From: Candidula unifasciata
Lineage: Eukaryota; Mollusca; Gastropoda; Stylommatophora; Geomitridae
NCBI GenBank assembly: GCA_905116865.2
Contig: CAJHNH020002062.1
Span: forward strand, 50,001 to 114,000
Reading direction: 5' to 3'
DNA length: 64,000 nt
Under the pieces are notes generated by a model. The model saw only the letters and a list, made by a program, of their open reading frames with translations, ran no database searches and was not told where the DNA came from. The position numbers were made by a program, and so were the translations under genes. How positions within the stretch are numbered: the first letter of the stretch is position 1; every line of letters starts with the position of its first letter. This document shows, one piece after another, positions 33,701-48,700 of the stretch.

Positions 33701-36700
33701 TTATACAACTCTTGAGAATTCTTTCTACTCTCAGCTGACAAAGAAATACTGCATATAATCTGCATTATATACTTTAACTATTCAGTATTTAATTTCTGTA
33801 ATACATCTTCTATCTGGGAGTCGTGGTGGCAGAGCGGCTAGACGCGTGTCGCGGATTGAAAGGTCGTGGGTTCACTCCCAGGCGGAGCCGTACTTTTCTT
33901 AAAAAATGACCTTGGCTCCCAGGTCAACCCAGCCTTGAGTGGGTACCGGGAAGTAGAGGCGGCCGGCGTGATGCTAGCCACATCACTCATCTATAAAATA
34001 TAGGTCTAGCCCTATACGCCTAAAGGCGTGGAAAAGGGTCCTTTACTTTACTTACATCTTCTTTCTAACAATCATAAAAACTGAAAAAAATATATAGTAT
34101 AAATGGAGAAATATGAAAAAACAGTTTAGTGGGGGGGGGGGGGGGGGAATTAAAGCTGGCACTATAGTATGTGATGCAGGCAACAGAACTATCGCCGTGA
34201 GTGTACAGTATACCATGCACGTATATTTTCTCTTCACCTTCTTCAGCATTCTGAGCCACTGCGGTTCTTCGCTGCAGATATACCCCACCTCCATTCATCT
34301 GTGCTTAAGGACATAGTATACTTTATTTTCAGATTCGATTCTACATTGTATTTCTTCTTTTAGTATGTTAGAGTTTGTATTCAACTACTTGTTTCCTTGC
34401 CGTGTGGATTCGGGGAACCTGCTGTAGGGGATTAAACAAATGTAAACAAAAATAAACAGGCCAACTGTCTCCGTGACAGGATGTCGTAAAAGTCGACTAA
34501 TTGGGGTGCTCCTTCAAAGCTGGAGTACATCTGCTTGTGAGGTGCACACAGAACTCTGACAGAAATGTCTGGTTGTTCATCCACTTCTGGACTTTAGTCC
34601 TGTTCCAGAACCTGAGTGTTGCATATGCATCCGTTTTAAAGATCTGACACATTAGTATGCAGACTGCTGGTTCCTTGCCTCTAAGGCAGATGCATTCTGA
34701 CTTTGAAGAAAGTTCCCAATTAGCCCGCCCTTACAATAGGGTTTTAGGGAGGCAGTGGGTCTATTCTTGTTTTCCCTACGTTAGGGCCCCAGAACCCACA
34801 AGTTAGACCCACACTCACTGTTGGTACTATAGTATACTCACTGGGAAGGATGTAAAGCTAGAGCTCTCACGCTCTTCTTGTGGTTGGTCAGCGTGACTCT
34901 TGTCCTTCCCATAGCCAGGTCCCACAGACGAACCGTACAATCGTGACTGCCCGATATCACCTGCAACCAAAGTTTACCAACATCTGAAATATCATTCACC
35001 CATTGATAGCCAACAAAGGTGACAGTAATGGCATTATGAGTTGCTCTGTGCTTTTACCATCGATATTTCATTTACACAATGGGTTGCACACATGAAGGTC
35101 TCAGGTTCGAATCTGTATTAAAGTAGATTTTTTTCCAAACTGTTGTTAGCACCTTTCAGATGAGGATTATATTGTTCTATAAATAGGCAAAGGACTCACA
35201 GCCCTTGGCGATGGCGAGTGACTAGTAAGACCTGCCCATGTAAAAAGAAAAGTCTTCCATATTTATAGGACAGGATTTCAAGAGTATTGTTGCTACCATT
35301 TGTATTTAGCGTGTTTCTCTCATCCTTTCCAAATGACCTAGATTAAATTAAAATGGGCATCAGAAAAAAATATCATGGGAAGCCAAGATATATCACATAC
35401 CTAGTTCCATTTTGTCTACTTAAAAAATATGTCTAAATGCCTGATGTGCCAATAGCGTGAAAAATATCCTTTCATTCCAGACCCCCCCCCCCAACATTTT
35501 TTTTTTAAACTTACACTGCCAGCTGGGTCCAGTTTCCCCATAATGTAGCCTCTCTGACTTGTCTATAATGATCTTGTTACGAGGCACACAGTTAATGTTT
35601 TGTCAGAGATCTCCCCTGTGCAAATGTTTAAGAGGTCGAATACGAAAACAGTAACTAACCACATTAATTGGACTGTTAGTGTTTACTTAATAATCCTTAC
35701 ATATATCTTCATATATGACTCCCACCTCCTACATAAATGCAAAATGTAGATAAATAAATTTTTAGCAACCTGTGTAAAATTTGCTGTTTTACGGATATTT
35801 TTTTCTGGAATCCTAACAGGGTAACAGCCTTTTTTGTTTGTTTTTAAAGTTTTCCTGGGGGCAATAGGGCTGGAAGAACTTCACATATACTAGGCTGCAA
35901 CTTTCGTTCTTTGTCACCATACAATAGCCTGAAATTGCTGGGACTGGTCTGTGAAATCCCGAAGAGGATATGCAAATATCTGTAGACTGCACTAACTCTA
36001 GATCCACATACAGATAAGCAAAATAGACTTTCCTCAATGGAAAAAGAGGGGGCAGGGGTTAATCCTGGGCTGACATCTGAGTCCTCAGTTCACTAGGTGA
36101 CCACATCTTTCAACTCATGACAAAGACAGTTAGGGACACACACTGACAGGTTTCACAAGAATAGTTAGGAACACACACTGACAGGTTTCACAAGGATAGT
36201 TAGGAACACACTGACAGGTTTCACAAGAACAGTTAGGGACACACACTGGCAGGTTTCACAAGGACAGTTAGGGACACACACTGGCAGGTTTCACAAGGAC
36301 AGTTAGGGACACACACTGGCAGGTTTCACAAGCACAGTTAGGGACACACACTGGCAGGTTTCACAAGGACAGTTAGGGACACACACTGGCAGGTTTCACA
36401 AGGACAGTTAGAAACACACACTGGCAGGTTTCACAAGGACAGTTAGGGACACACACTGACAAGTTTCACAAGGACAGGTACCAAGCACAAGAAGCAAGTT
36501 CCACAAGGAAAGAACAATCAAGGATCTGTCAGGAGTGGAGTATATGCGAGGTAATCTCAAACTGACCTGAGGCTCTGCTGCCTGACACTTGACCTCTGCA
36601 ACAGTGTTTGTGTGTCCGGTCATCGTGTGAATACAGGCCTTTGTGCGGATATCCCATATCTAAGAATGGATAAATCAACATTTTCATGTCTGAGAGTGCA

Positions 36701-39700
36701 CATATCAATATTCTGACATGTCTGAGGTAGTACATATAAATATTTTAATATGAATGAGATAGTACTAATCAATATTTTAACAGGCATATAATTTTCTGTA
36801 CACATACTACTACAATTTAAAATACAGCGCTTGTCCTGTAAAAAAAAAAAAAACAGGAATGTTAATTCATTTATCTGCTTTTTTTTAATCAACTGTTACT
36901 GTAGTATGCACCTGATGAGATGTAGCAAAATCACGGCATGTGTGTACAGCTGATTCTCAAGCCAGCGAAAGGCAGCAGTGACTGCCTCTACCTCCATTCT
37001 TAAACTAGCCCTCATGATGTCCAGTGGTAAATGATGATGTAAACATACTACCAATTTTGATGTTGCCTCTCACTCTCCACAGTTTGCATCTTTGATGATC
37101 CCAAGATTCGTCATAAGGCTCTGCATTCAAAAATTTGTAATAAGGCTTCTTATCTTTTAGCTATGCTCCAGGTTTTAGAGCCATATAAGACATCTGGTCA
37201 TATCAGCATTTACATATTGTGTGTGATCTTGGTTTTACGAGACACAGCATTTGATTTTAGCAGATTTTGTGAGGAGCAGCATACCTTTTTTCCAGATTGT
37301 ATTCTAGAAGTTTATGTCAGATCTTTAACAAATGAAGATTGTGAGAATACAAGTTTTCAAAATACTTTATGTTGGGAGTAGAGGAGGGGTTTCACCTTTC
37401 GGATACTCTGTGGACAATTGAATGGCCAGTATATTATCTAGTGACCTGAAATATTCTGCCAGGATGCTGCTAGAAAATGTGCTTACCCGAACAGTGCCGT
37501 CCCTCCCACAAGACGTGAGAATATCCAAGGTCGGGTGGAGGTCAAGGCCATAGCAAGCGCTAAGATGTCCGTGGTAGTGGCGGATGGTCTGGGGATAACA
37601 ATACAAAAAAAAAAAAAAAAACAGTTAAACAATAAAACATGATGGTAAACAACCTTTATTACATGGTTGTTTTATTATTCTACTTCAGCCATCTATACCC
37701 CAGTGGAGCATAGGCCCTCAACCAACTTATGCCAAGTCATTCTATCTTTTGCTACTGCATGCAGCCCTCCCCATCTTGTCACTCTACAGCTCCCTTCTCC
37801 ATGTCTGTGTTGGTCTTCCTTTATTTTTATGCACCTCTGGGTTCCAATGCAAAGAAATTCTAGTTAAATTGTTCTCAGGTTTTCAAAATGAGATTAGCGG
37901 CTGCCGCTCCTCTGGGCGATGAGCTACTATATGATAAAGCGGATGTGGTGAAGGTTCTATGAATGAAATCAAATGGGTAGTACAACAGAACAGATAGAGA
38001 ATCCATACACTCAAAAGGCTAAGGAAGGGGGCGGAGGGAGGTAGAGATGTTCAATATTGAAGGGGAAACAGGCAGACTTTTTATCAGGTTGCAACTGTTA
38101 CTATTAGCATGCCAACTCTGCGCTGGCTATTGAAGAAAGGTCCTCATCAACATCATGCGGCATGTTTCAGACACGAGAGTAAGCTCACCTTGTTCTGCTC
38201 AAGATCCCAGCACTTGACCATCTTATCCTCGCCACAAGAGAACAAATATGGCTGTCTGGCGCTGACAGCCAGGCCTCGCACGGTGCTGACGTGACCTGTC
38301 AGGGACAACTTGAGGGTGCCTGATGCCAGGTCCCAAATCTGCAGGAGGAAAATATATTACAACAATTATTATAATAATATTAGGACAAGGCAGGTGGAAC
38401 ATAACCCAAAGCGAGAGAGGCGGGATAACAGTCAACGTAAGGCAGATTATGCCTTTACACTGGTAACCCTTTTAAGAAAAACCCATGCTCCCGAGAATTT
38501 CTGGATGGGGGAGGGGGGCTTTGAAAACACAGGTTTTCTTCTTGTGATGTTATCTTTCCATTTTGTTCTTGGTCTACATCTTGCTCTATGTCCCTCTCCT
38601 CTTTTGGTATATGCCTTGTATTGTATAGCAGGTCACTAATCAATACATTTATTAATACCTATTTGTTTTAAACTGTTATAGAAAAATGTAAAAGGGAATA
38701 ATCAAGGGACACAAATGAAGTCAAGAATTAAACTCTGTCTTTCCCTTGGGCCTAAAAAAAATGCATATGATGACTTACAGTGTGACCTTTGGCCCCAGTT
38801 AATGAAAGATAATTATGACACCATAATGAATAAAAAGCAATTTTTACAAAACAGAATCCCTTAAAATGCTATTTTTAGTAAATATAATAACATCCAGGGT
38901 TCCTAAACGCTGTGCAAGTGCAAACAGAACCAATGTCATTAACTAGGTTTGCCAGGGACCGACCAATGCAGCAATGCAGTTTAGCTGCTTCTCTGGGATG
39001 AGTAGTGCTTTGAAACATCTGTATGAACACCCTTTCTGTGCCAAGACATATGTGTATATGGTGCTGACTTCCATACTTTATAGATTAATCAGCAATCGAT
39101 GTTGAATATCTTGCCTAAAAGATTTAATTCCCAAAACATATCCTAGTACCCCAAATAAGGTACAACCTACTTGGGAGCTCAAGGGATTAAAACAGATCAT
39201 AAAGCTAAGTGCTGCCCTTGAAGAAGAGTTGGCTAAATAATACGTTGGCGGATGTTTCATGACTGTAGACTTTTTGAAATCAATAACTTGCGCACCACAA
39301 TTAAATCTGTGTATTATGTTTCAAGCGCCATGCAACTTTTAGCTAGAATATCACTGCTATATACCTGTGTTTTAGTAACTGATCTTAGCTACAGTAGTGT
39401 TACTGAATATATATGAATGTATTTAAAATTTATCTGAATGCCAAAATAAGATCAGAAACACAAGTTATGAAGAGATTATGGAAACACATGGACTATGGGT
39501 AATGAATGAAAATGGACATGTTGTTGTGACAGGCCTGAATCTTTCCCCATACCTAAGAAACGTCCTCAAAACAATATTTGTGGTTTTATTTTCATTCTTA
39601 CCTTAATGACTCTGTCTCCAGAACCGGAACAAAACCACTCATTGCCTGGTTCCACGGCCAAACACCTCACCCAACCAATGTGCCCACTAATCACCTGTGG

Positions 39701-42700
39701 AAAGCGTAATTTCAAACATGATTGTTTTTAAATATGCACAAACATGCAAACACATAAACAAACAGATATTGTCCATCACTCTCTGCATCTCACAAAGTAT
39801 ACAAAAACTTCCGGTTAAAATGGACGCTAGACAGCGGCGCTGTTCGAAGCAGAGGCAAATTTTTTGCTTCTGCCTGACGGTGGCCGAAGTATTTTTGCTC
39901 CATTTGTAGACTGGATATAGTTTCGTCGCCCAGCTTCTGAGTTGAATGCATGGCGTGACCCTGTGAGCTGCGGATTGCATTTGGAATGTATTTTCGACTG
40001 TGACCAACGTGGTGGTGTGAATTGTAGATTCAGAAAATGGCGTGATGCCTGTCGTGCAATGTTGGCGGTGCCCGTATCTGGTTAAAATTGATCGCGTGGA
40101 CAACTGCTGAACTGTTGGCGACAAGTTCTGCTATCATCAATGATGAACTGCATTTCTAATGTTGGACTGTTTGTGTAAGCACTTTGGATGGCTACCGTAT
40201 GCTTTAATGCGAGTGTATGCTAGATATGCTGAGACAGCAGTCTGTCAATCTTTCCACAAGGGACTGTGATAAACATTCTGGGTGTTTTTCGTTGGCACAG
40301 GAGCAGAGCAAAGATGGGGCGACCCGTTGCTATGAAGCTGAAACTAAGACTACTACCATACAAAAACTGCACGACATACATACAAATCTGACCCAAAATC
40401 ATGTAAACACATATCAATATTTAACTTTGTCACTGCAAGGAAAAACAATCCAGGATGTAGACCCATGAATCCTTGCCAACATCTCATGACATGTTACTGA
40501 TGACATTTTAGTTATCAAATCAGCCCTTCATCTTGGTTCCAACATCCTGAAAAACTGGCCACCCAAGATTTTCTCAGTTCCTGCACCAGTGAAAAATCAC
40601 ACAAAATATAATTCACTGTTTTATCTGAAAACAGATCAGTTCCAATCAAATCCAGAAGCCTACACATGCAAAGTAAATATATAAGGCAGCTGCCTGATGT
40701 GCCAACACTAATAGTTCACCACTAGAAATGCACTGCAACAAACTGTCATCTGCATATTTAATACTGTGAAAGGTAATTGCCAGAAAAAAAGCTGCACATC
40801 TCTCTCTCTCTTTCGCCTAAACTTATATCTTTCCCCTTCATTCTCTCTGAAACAAAGTGACTATCCGGGTAATGACAGTGTTGCAAGCAATAACCAAACA
40901 TCTCTCTGAAGACTGCTCAATACAACTGATGTAGACCACAATGTTTTCATCACCATCTTTCCTTAAGACCCCACATCATAAAAACAAACCACAAGTCACT
41001 CCATACCTACCCTGTATAACTTCCATGGTGGGTGCCAGTTTGGCTTGGGCATTGTTGGAGCTTTCTTGGGCACTAACATCTGCTGCTGGCCGATGTTGAC
41101 TGCAACCAGCGCCTGGCCAATCAAAGAAACAATACACAACATTTGGCGGTCCCTTAGCTGACATAAATCTGACACAGCTTTGAATGGATCTAGTGAATAA
41201 TAATCAACTAATGTTAATATTACGATCATAGGAAACATAAGAAAGATGTAATATGAAATATTTACAGAAAATGGCAGACTCGATAAACAGATAGAAGCCA
41301 GAGTACAGAAGGCAAATGCTGTCAACTACAAGTTGGCCTCACTGCTTAGATACCCCACATGTCTGCCTTCTAGCAAAACAGCAAATTATTACTTTATAGC
41401 ATCCCTACTTTATGCTCTATCAGTGCCAAACATGGACAATGAATAGGGCCCTAGAACAGAAAATAACTACCTTTGACATGAAAAGACAGGGTTACGAATG
41501 CCAGCATTAGAGAGAAAGCTGGAATAAGACCATATCTGAATTATAGTGACAGATTTAAAAAATGAATTGGTTTGGTCATTTAGTGAGAATGCAGCCAGAC
41601 CAAAGCAAATATGAGATTTTTCACAGCAGAACATCAGGGAAGACCTAGAAAGAGAGGAATAAATGGTATAGCTGAAACCTGCAAAAAAAAGATGATTAAA
41701 GCTTCACCCCAAAATACTCAGGAAGTGCCAGACAAATATAGAAAAACCAAGCACTGGGCTACAACTTGGTATCAGTGAGACAACAAAAGAAGAAGAGGAA
41801 AAATGCCATGAAACAATTGCAACTCAGTAGTTGGTGTAACGGGTAACATCTTTTCCAGGATAAATGTTTTCTATGCATCAATTCAGCATAAGTGACAAGC
41901 AAGACAGTGTGCTTGGAGTCTTTACCAGTGCCCACTGTTTTACAGGGTTGTCCTGTGGGTCAGATTTCTTCTCTATGACAGTTTAGACTGTTAACCAATA
42001 GCGTCTTTTGCCTTCCTGAGTGAGACCAAAAGGGCAGAATGTATGACGGGCCTGTGTGCCCAATTCTTAACCCTTTGAAGGGCAGTACCTGCGGAGAAGG
42101 AGACAAAGTGGACACACACAAATCAGGCAACGTCTCGACCCACACAAAACAATGGCCACAGTCATCCTAGAAATAGGCCTGACGTCTTCCCTCGAAGTCG
42201 GAGTACAGCTGCCCATGAGGCAGGGAACAGCAAAACGGTTGTAAACGCAAAACTCAGGTCCAGGTAAAAGCCAAAAGTCCAAGCGGACGATTAACCGGGA
42301 CCTTCCGCCGGAATTCACAGCCGGAGAACGAAGAAGAAGAAGAACACTTTTAAAAAAAGTGTTCATTCATTCATGGTCTGAGAGACATGCCCCATCAACT
42401 TATGCACTTGTTAAATATGTGTCCTGACGTAAGACCATATGTATGTAAAGTTAAGCACTTTCACTACCAAGATTCTGCCAATTACAGCATAAGGACATAC
42501 AATATGATGAGATATACAAGCAATGTATGGTCAGGATAAACAATTTACAGACAAGGACAAAAGTGTGGATATACGGACAGATATAATCCTGTAACACAGT
42601 ACAACCCAAGCTACTGACCTTGCTCTGGTCCATCTTGTCCATATCCTGCTGTGAGTTAGAAAGTCTGTCAAGCAGAAATATAACAGTGGCAATTACACTA

Positions 42701-45700
42701 GCCCCAAATTAAATAAACAAAAAACACTTAACCCTTTGGAGACGACTCGGCCGATCTGTCAGCCAAACAGCAATCTGCACAAAACGAGATGGCTGGGCCA
42801 ATCCACTGGCCTGATAATACAAGCCTTGAGATTGGCTGGCAGGTTTTTGGAGCTGCCAATTAGATTGCTAGTCGCATTTCTTGCACATGTGAGCTGTTTA
42901 ATAACAGCTTTTATGAAACTTTGCTATGTTCTGTAATTTTAACACTTTTTTTTTGGGGGGAGGGGGGGTGTTTTGTGCCCAGCAATGATGAAAAAGACTT
43001 GCGTCATAGCAACACAACTTAGCAGAAGGCGAGAAAAGGAGAAGAACCATATGCCAGAGCTGTACGGAAGGCTGACATGGTCCTTGCTTCTCAAAACACA
43101 AGTGTTAGGACGTATTCATGCTTCATTCATCAAAAAATTTACCAAATTGTTCATTTTAGTGATGGTTGTCCTAAGCAATAAAAAACAGTACATGCATAAA
43201 TATGCACATTTGATAGGTAATTTGAATATCTGTTGATATGTTACTGTGATTTATAAAGACTGTGTTAGTTCATTCAAACTTCTAAATGAATATATATAGT
43301 TTTGTATATGTTAATTATACGCTTTATTTTCTTATTAAAATATTTTGGGGGTGTAAATTAAGAGAATCCCCTCCAGAATCTCCGTCTTCTTGGCAGTGAA
43401 ACACCAAATAAGGCTTCATCTCCAAAGGGTTAGGCAACATTCTGACAGTTTTGGTTTTTTTTAAATCCATCTTTTTTTTAGGTCCTCATCCTTATCAGTT
43501 AGAAGATCTTCTGCAGAAGAGACAAAACTATCACCACACCCCAATAAACAGACTCTCAGTTTTTCAGCAGTTCTCCTAACTCAGGTTGTCATGCCTAAGG
43601 TGTCTCAAGTATGTCCAATCATGTATAACCTGCCTTTTTCCCCTTTTTATGCAACCATATGAACCTTCTTCTTCTTAGCATTCGCTGGCTGTAAACTCTG
43701 GTGGAAAGTTCTGGTGGTTCATCCACTTCTGGGCTTTAATCTTGTTCCGTAACTTGAGTTTTGCATGTCAAAAATATTTTACAAATCTGGCTTATTTGTG
43801 TGCAGGTGTGGTCACTACCGTGTCCTAATTATAACAACTCTGAAGGTTGAACAGGGTATCTGGTCAAGCTCTGTTTGTCTAGCACCAGCACTGAGAGCTA
43901 GTAGTCTAATGGTGTTAGGTCCTGTCAGCCTGCCATCCTTATTGAGATCTTCTGACCTCAGGGTGTCAAACTTTTTAGACAGCAGCCCAGAGGGGATAAA
44001 CATGCATGTATGATATCAGATGAGAAAGCAACATCATTCCTGGTCAACAATATCAATATATTCTGACCTCTTATCTCGGTAAAGATTTCACATCACAGCA
44101 TTCAAGACAAGCCCATATTAACTCCGCCTACCTCCTTAACAACCAGTGAAGAATCTCCATATTGACAATACCCGTTGTCATTTGGTTAACTCCCCCCCTC
44201 CCCCTGTGTTTTAAGTGGTGCCCAGACCCCTCAGATACTCCCTGCTGAATCAACACAACCAGAACAGGTTAAAGCCCAGAAGTAAACTTCCATCTATCTT
44301 CTACATGTCGAGAAGATTGAAAGTTCTCTGTCAGCATTTGTCAGTATTCATGTATGTTTAGTTAACGTCATATGAGAATGTATTATGTCCTGCTGACCCT
44401 ATTTATATGTTAAAAGTTAAAGGGATTGGTCAAGAGGACCGACTTCACTGCAAATGGTTTGATCCTATACGGCTCGGTCAATCTGTGCAGAATGACTTGC
44501 TGCCTGATGAGTGAATCGGACAAACACAGTAGCTCTGGCAATGACCCCAAGGGTTCTCCATAAAAACTGCACTCGTGAACTGAGGGGCGAAGTCGTGAAA
44601 CGAACCCATGACCTTCATACCGCCAGGCAAACAGCGTAACTACTTTGCCACGGACAGCCCGTTTATATGTTGTTAGTGTACATCAAAGAATGTTACACCC
44701 TTCCCCCGCGAAACTTCACTGAGTGAGGTACAAGATGGAAGAGAAGAAGAAGTGTGCATGTGTCAGTTTGAGTATGTTCTGGTCATGAGTATAAATAACT
44801 CAAAGAATCACAGATGCCTTAAAACTTACCTCATTCCGTCTGCATTCTGGAGGTCTCCTGAAACAGAACAGAGAATACAGTTCAACAAATCAATCTATTA
44901 ACAATGTTACAAACAGAAACACAATCCAAAGTATATTTAATCTTTGTCAAACTAACACCTAGCAAAATTATAACTACATTCACTAATTCAGCTACTCTAC
45001 AAATTCTGGCCTGATGTCAAATGACATATAAAAGTATTACCAAATATTTAGCATTTTACAATAATGTTTGTATGTCTACAGCAACCTACTACTACAACAT
45101 TACCAAAATACAGAGGCCTTCATCAATACTCACTCACACATATTTAGGAAACTTCAATTATTAATAAATATAGCAAACCACAATATTAATAAATATGAAG
45201 CCACATTAACATATCTACAGCAACCTACAATATTACCAAGTGTATTATTTAGCGTACACAAATAGAGTTTTAGCTACTTACCCCCAGAAGTTCCATTCAC
45301 CATATCACCACTCCCTGTCAGTAACAAACAAGTACAAACATTCAGTACAGTTGAAATAATGCCACTGCAAAACTTAGCAATGGTGTATACAAATATGTCT
45401 GCACCTTTTTATGTCTTTATTTCCTACCCCGGAGTCTTATCCTTGGTGGCAGACCAACCCGGCAGATCCCCCATTCAACCTCCTAAGAAAATATAATTTG
45501 GGCACCTGTAACAGCTGCACCCGCAGCCCCATGAAGATAAAAGATCAGCTTTACGGTAATGACAAAGAACACCTTTGAAGTTTCATTGACTGATCTGGTT
45601 GTACTCTCTTGGCTGCTAACTAATTCCAAAAAAAAATCTCAAAGTGGATGGCAAACCAACAAGGCAGATCCTTGATACCTTATTCAACCTCCAGAGAAAT

Positions 45701-48700
45701 TACAGTTAGGGCATTCATAATGGCTACACAAGCCATATGTAACATGAAGTCCTAAGCAGGTAAAGATGATCTGTCAAGCACCTTTGAAGAAACAATTTGT
45801 AACGCCTTCTGTGTAAAGTTTCAGCAGTTGCAGATGTAGCTGCTGTAACATACTTTCAAACTCCATACTCTGACTCAATAATCTACAACACTAGCCTGTC
45901 GATTTACTCTCTCATGTCAGAGCATCTGCTTCTAAGTGTACTACTCTTTCATTCCAGACTGCATACAAGTAATCTCGGGAAGAGTGTGGTGAACTCCCTT
46001 TGTATTCCAAATTCATGCGTGGTGCCGTGACAGAAATGTCTGGCTGTCAGGACAAGAATTGATCTTCTCTATCCAGAGATAGTGTTGTTTTTTTGCTGGG
46101 GTGGACACTGGGTCTCTGAACTGCTCGTTCTATCACAATGATTTTCATTCAGTGGGTAGCACAGCTCTTAGGTTTTTTCTCTCTCACACACAAGGCAACA
46201 GAGACCGTCACTGGCTTCTCTCTCTCTCACATAGACACACACACACAAGATAATAGGACTGTCCCTGGCTTCTCACACACATACAAGACAATGAGACTGT
46301 TCTGGTTTCTCTCACACACACCAAACAATGGGACAGTTCTGGCTTCTCACACACACACACAAGACAATGGGGAAAGTTCCTGGCCTTTCACACACACACA
46401 CACACATAAGGGGACAGTCCCTGGCTTCTCACCCAGACAAGACGAGTCGCCTGGCTTCTTTCCACACAAGACAAAAAGTAACAAAACTTGGTCCCTAGCT
46501 TCTCTCATACACAGGATAATCAGATAGCCCCCACCTTCTCTCTCTCTCTCTTGTACACACACAAGTCAATGAAACAATGTATAGAAAAACATGTGAAAAC
46601 AGCATGGACATAGCTACTCTACCTGCTTGCTGCAGCTGTTTGCTCCTGACCTCACGTCTGGCCAGCTCCTTGACGGGTCCATACTCATCTTGGATCTTCA
46701 CCAGGCGTTTTATCTTCTCACTGAAATCATTCAAGGACATTTTACTATAGCAGACATTGCTTTGCCATTATCATATCTTTACTATTATTACACACAATTT
46801 AGATTGATCTTGTATTAAACTACAACTATCATATCTCACCTATTATCATACCAAACATATGCTATGCCACACTTATAATACCTGCCCTGCTATAATACCA
46901 AGGTGGATAATACCAAGGTGGATACAAGATACTGATTATGCATTGGCTATGAAAGCACACAGGGCTGGAGAACCAGCTAGAGATAGAGACTGTCAGCATC
47001 ACATGATGAGAGTGACACTCTGTAAAGGACCTGTTGATTGATGATGATGATGATTATCACCCAAGGTTTATTATATCATTCCTATCATCACAGCTGACAT
47101 ATACTTCCTGTCAACACTCTTCGTAATGCCGGGTTCAATCCCAGCTGCGGGCCTTGCGTTGGTTTCGACAGCGGTATCAAGAAGCCGACTGCCCAGAACG
47201 CAATGGCAAACTACTGGATGTAAAATGTGCCTAGAAAAACCACAATAGCCACAAAATGCTGGGGTTGGTTCTGCAACGTCCTGTAAAGGATACACAACTA
47301 ACATCAACACTCCATGTCCAACTTTCCTATCGTAATTCCAGACTTTTTATATCTTTCCTTATATCATATTTGACAGCAGATGAAAAAAAAGGAGAGGTTG
47401 ACGATCTAAGGAAACCTGGAGAAGCACAGTGGAAAGGGTAATGGAGGAATGAAAAACGACATTAGTTACTTACTACAGACATAAAAGCAGCAAACTGGTA
47501 GTGAAGGAGATTACTTGTGAATGGCTGATGTGTTAACAGCAACATGAAGAGGATGAAGAATATCACACCAGACTAAACATATATTACCTTTGATCACTCT
47601 CAAACTATTATATCCCTTTTATTATACTACAGCTTTTTATTATAATACCTCTTTCTATTATTATTATGTATATGTCAATTCTGTTATTACGGCAGACATA
47701 CTGATCCTTTTAAAGTTAAACTCAAAAAGGCTGACTTCACCTCACTGAGTCTTATCCAGTATAACTCAGTTTCTCTGCACAGACCAACTAGCCACCTGCC
47801 AAGCATCACATAAAGCATGAATACTGCAGCTCGGACAGCAATCCCTGTGGATCTTTGTAAAAATTGCACTCGTGAACTAATGATGTAGCCTTGAAACAAA
47901 CCCATGACCTTCAGAGTGGGAAGCAACAGCTTGACCACTTTGCTATGAACACCTGCGATGATCCTACTATCACACGTGATCACGCCCTAGTTTCAATCAA
48001 TTGGCAATGTAAGGCAGAGATCAATTTTTATTTCTCTCAAACCAGCAGTTGATGGTGACATAGAGAACACAATGCAACAGTGGTCAAGTACCTGGCATCA
48101 TCTTTTCCTGGGGCGTTGCTCTGGTCAGCAAGAAACATGTCATGTGTCCGCTTGAGTGACCTGAACACCAAAGTGTGCACTGAGTGCTTCTGGACATCCT
48201 GTGTGTTGCAACAACAAAAAATTTAATTAGCAGTATCACTTTAAACATGAACATACTTATTTACCACGTTAACATAAATGAAAGCTTGCAAGATCTTCTC
48301 GATACAGGAATACAAAGATGTAATATCATATATAGCTGTCACTGTGTACAAAAATGGGTGGTAACCATATGTGCAAATACTGAAAAATGTAAAGCCGCGC
48401 CTCATATATTAATGAAAATATACAAGAAAATGTAAAGCCACGCCTCATATATTAATGAAAATATACAAGAAAATGTAAAGCCATGCCTCATATATTAATG
48501 AAAATATACAAGAAAATGTAAAGCCACTCCTCGAATATTAATGAAAATATACAAGAAAATGTAAAGCCACTCCTCGAATATTAATGAAAATATACAAGAA
48601 AATGTAAAGCCACTCCTCGAATATTAATGAAAATATACAAGAAAATGTAAAGCCACTCCTCGAATATTAATGAAAATATACAAGAAAATGTAAAGCCACA

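Noticed and set aside
39687..40124. 145-codon minus frame within the PLRG1 intron
   Set aside because: No domain; it overlaps the splice acceptor of a PLRG1 exon in another frame.
43815..44003. 62-codon minus frame as the missing PLRG1 exon
   Set aside because: No similarity to the PLRG1 linker and no paired splice sites in the needed phases.
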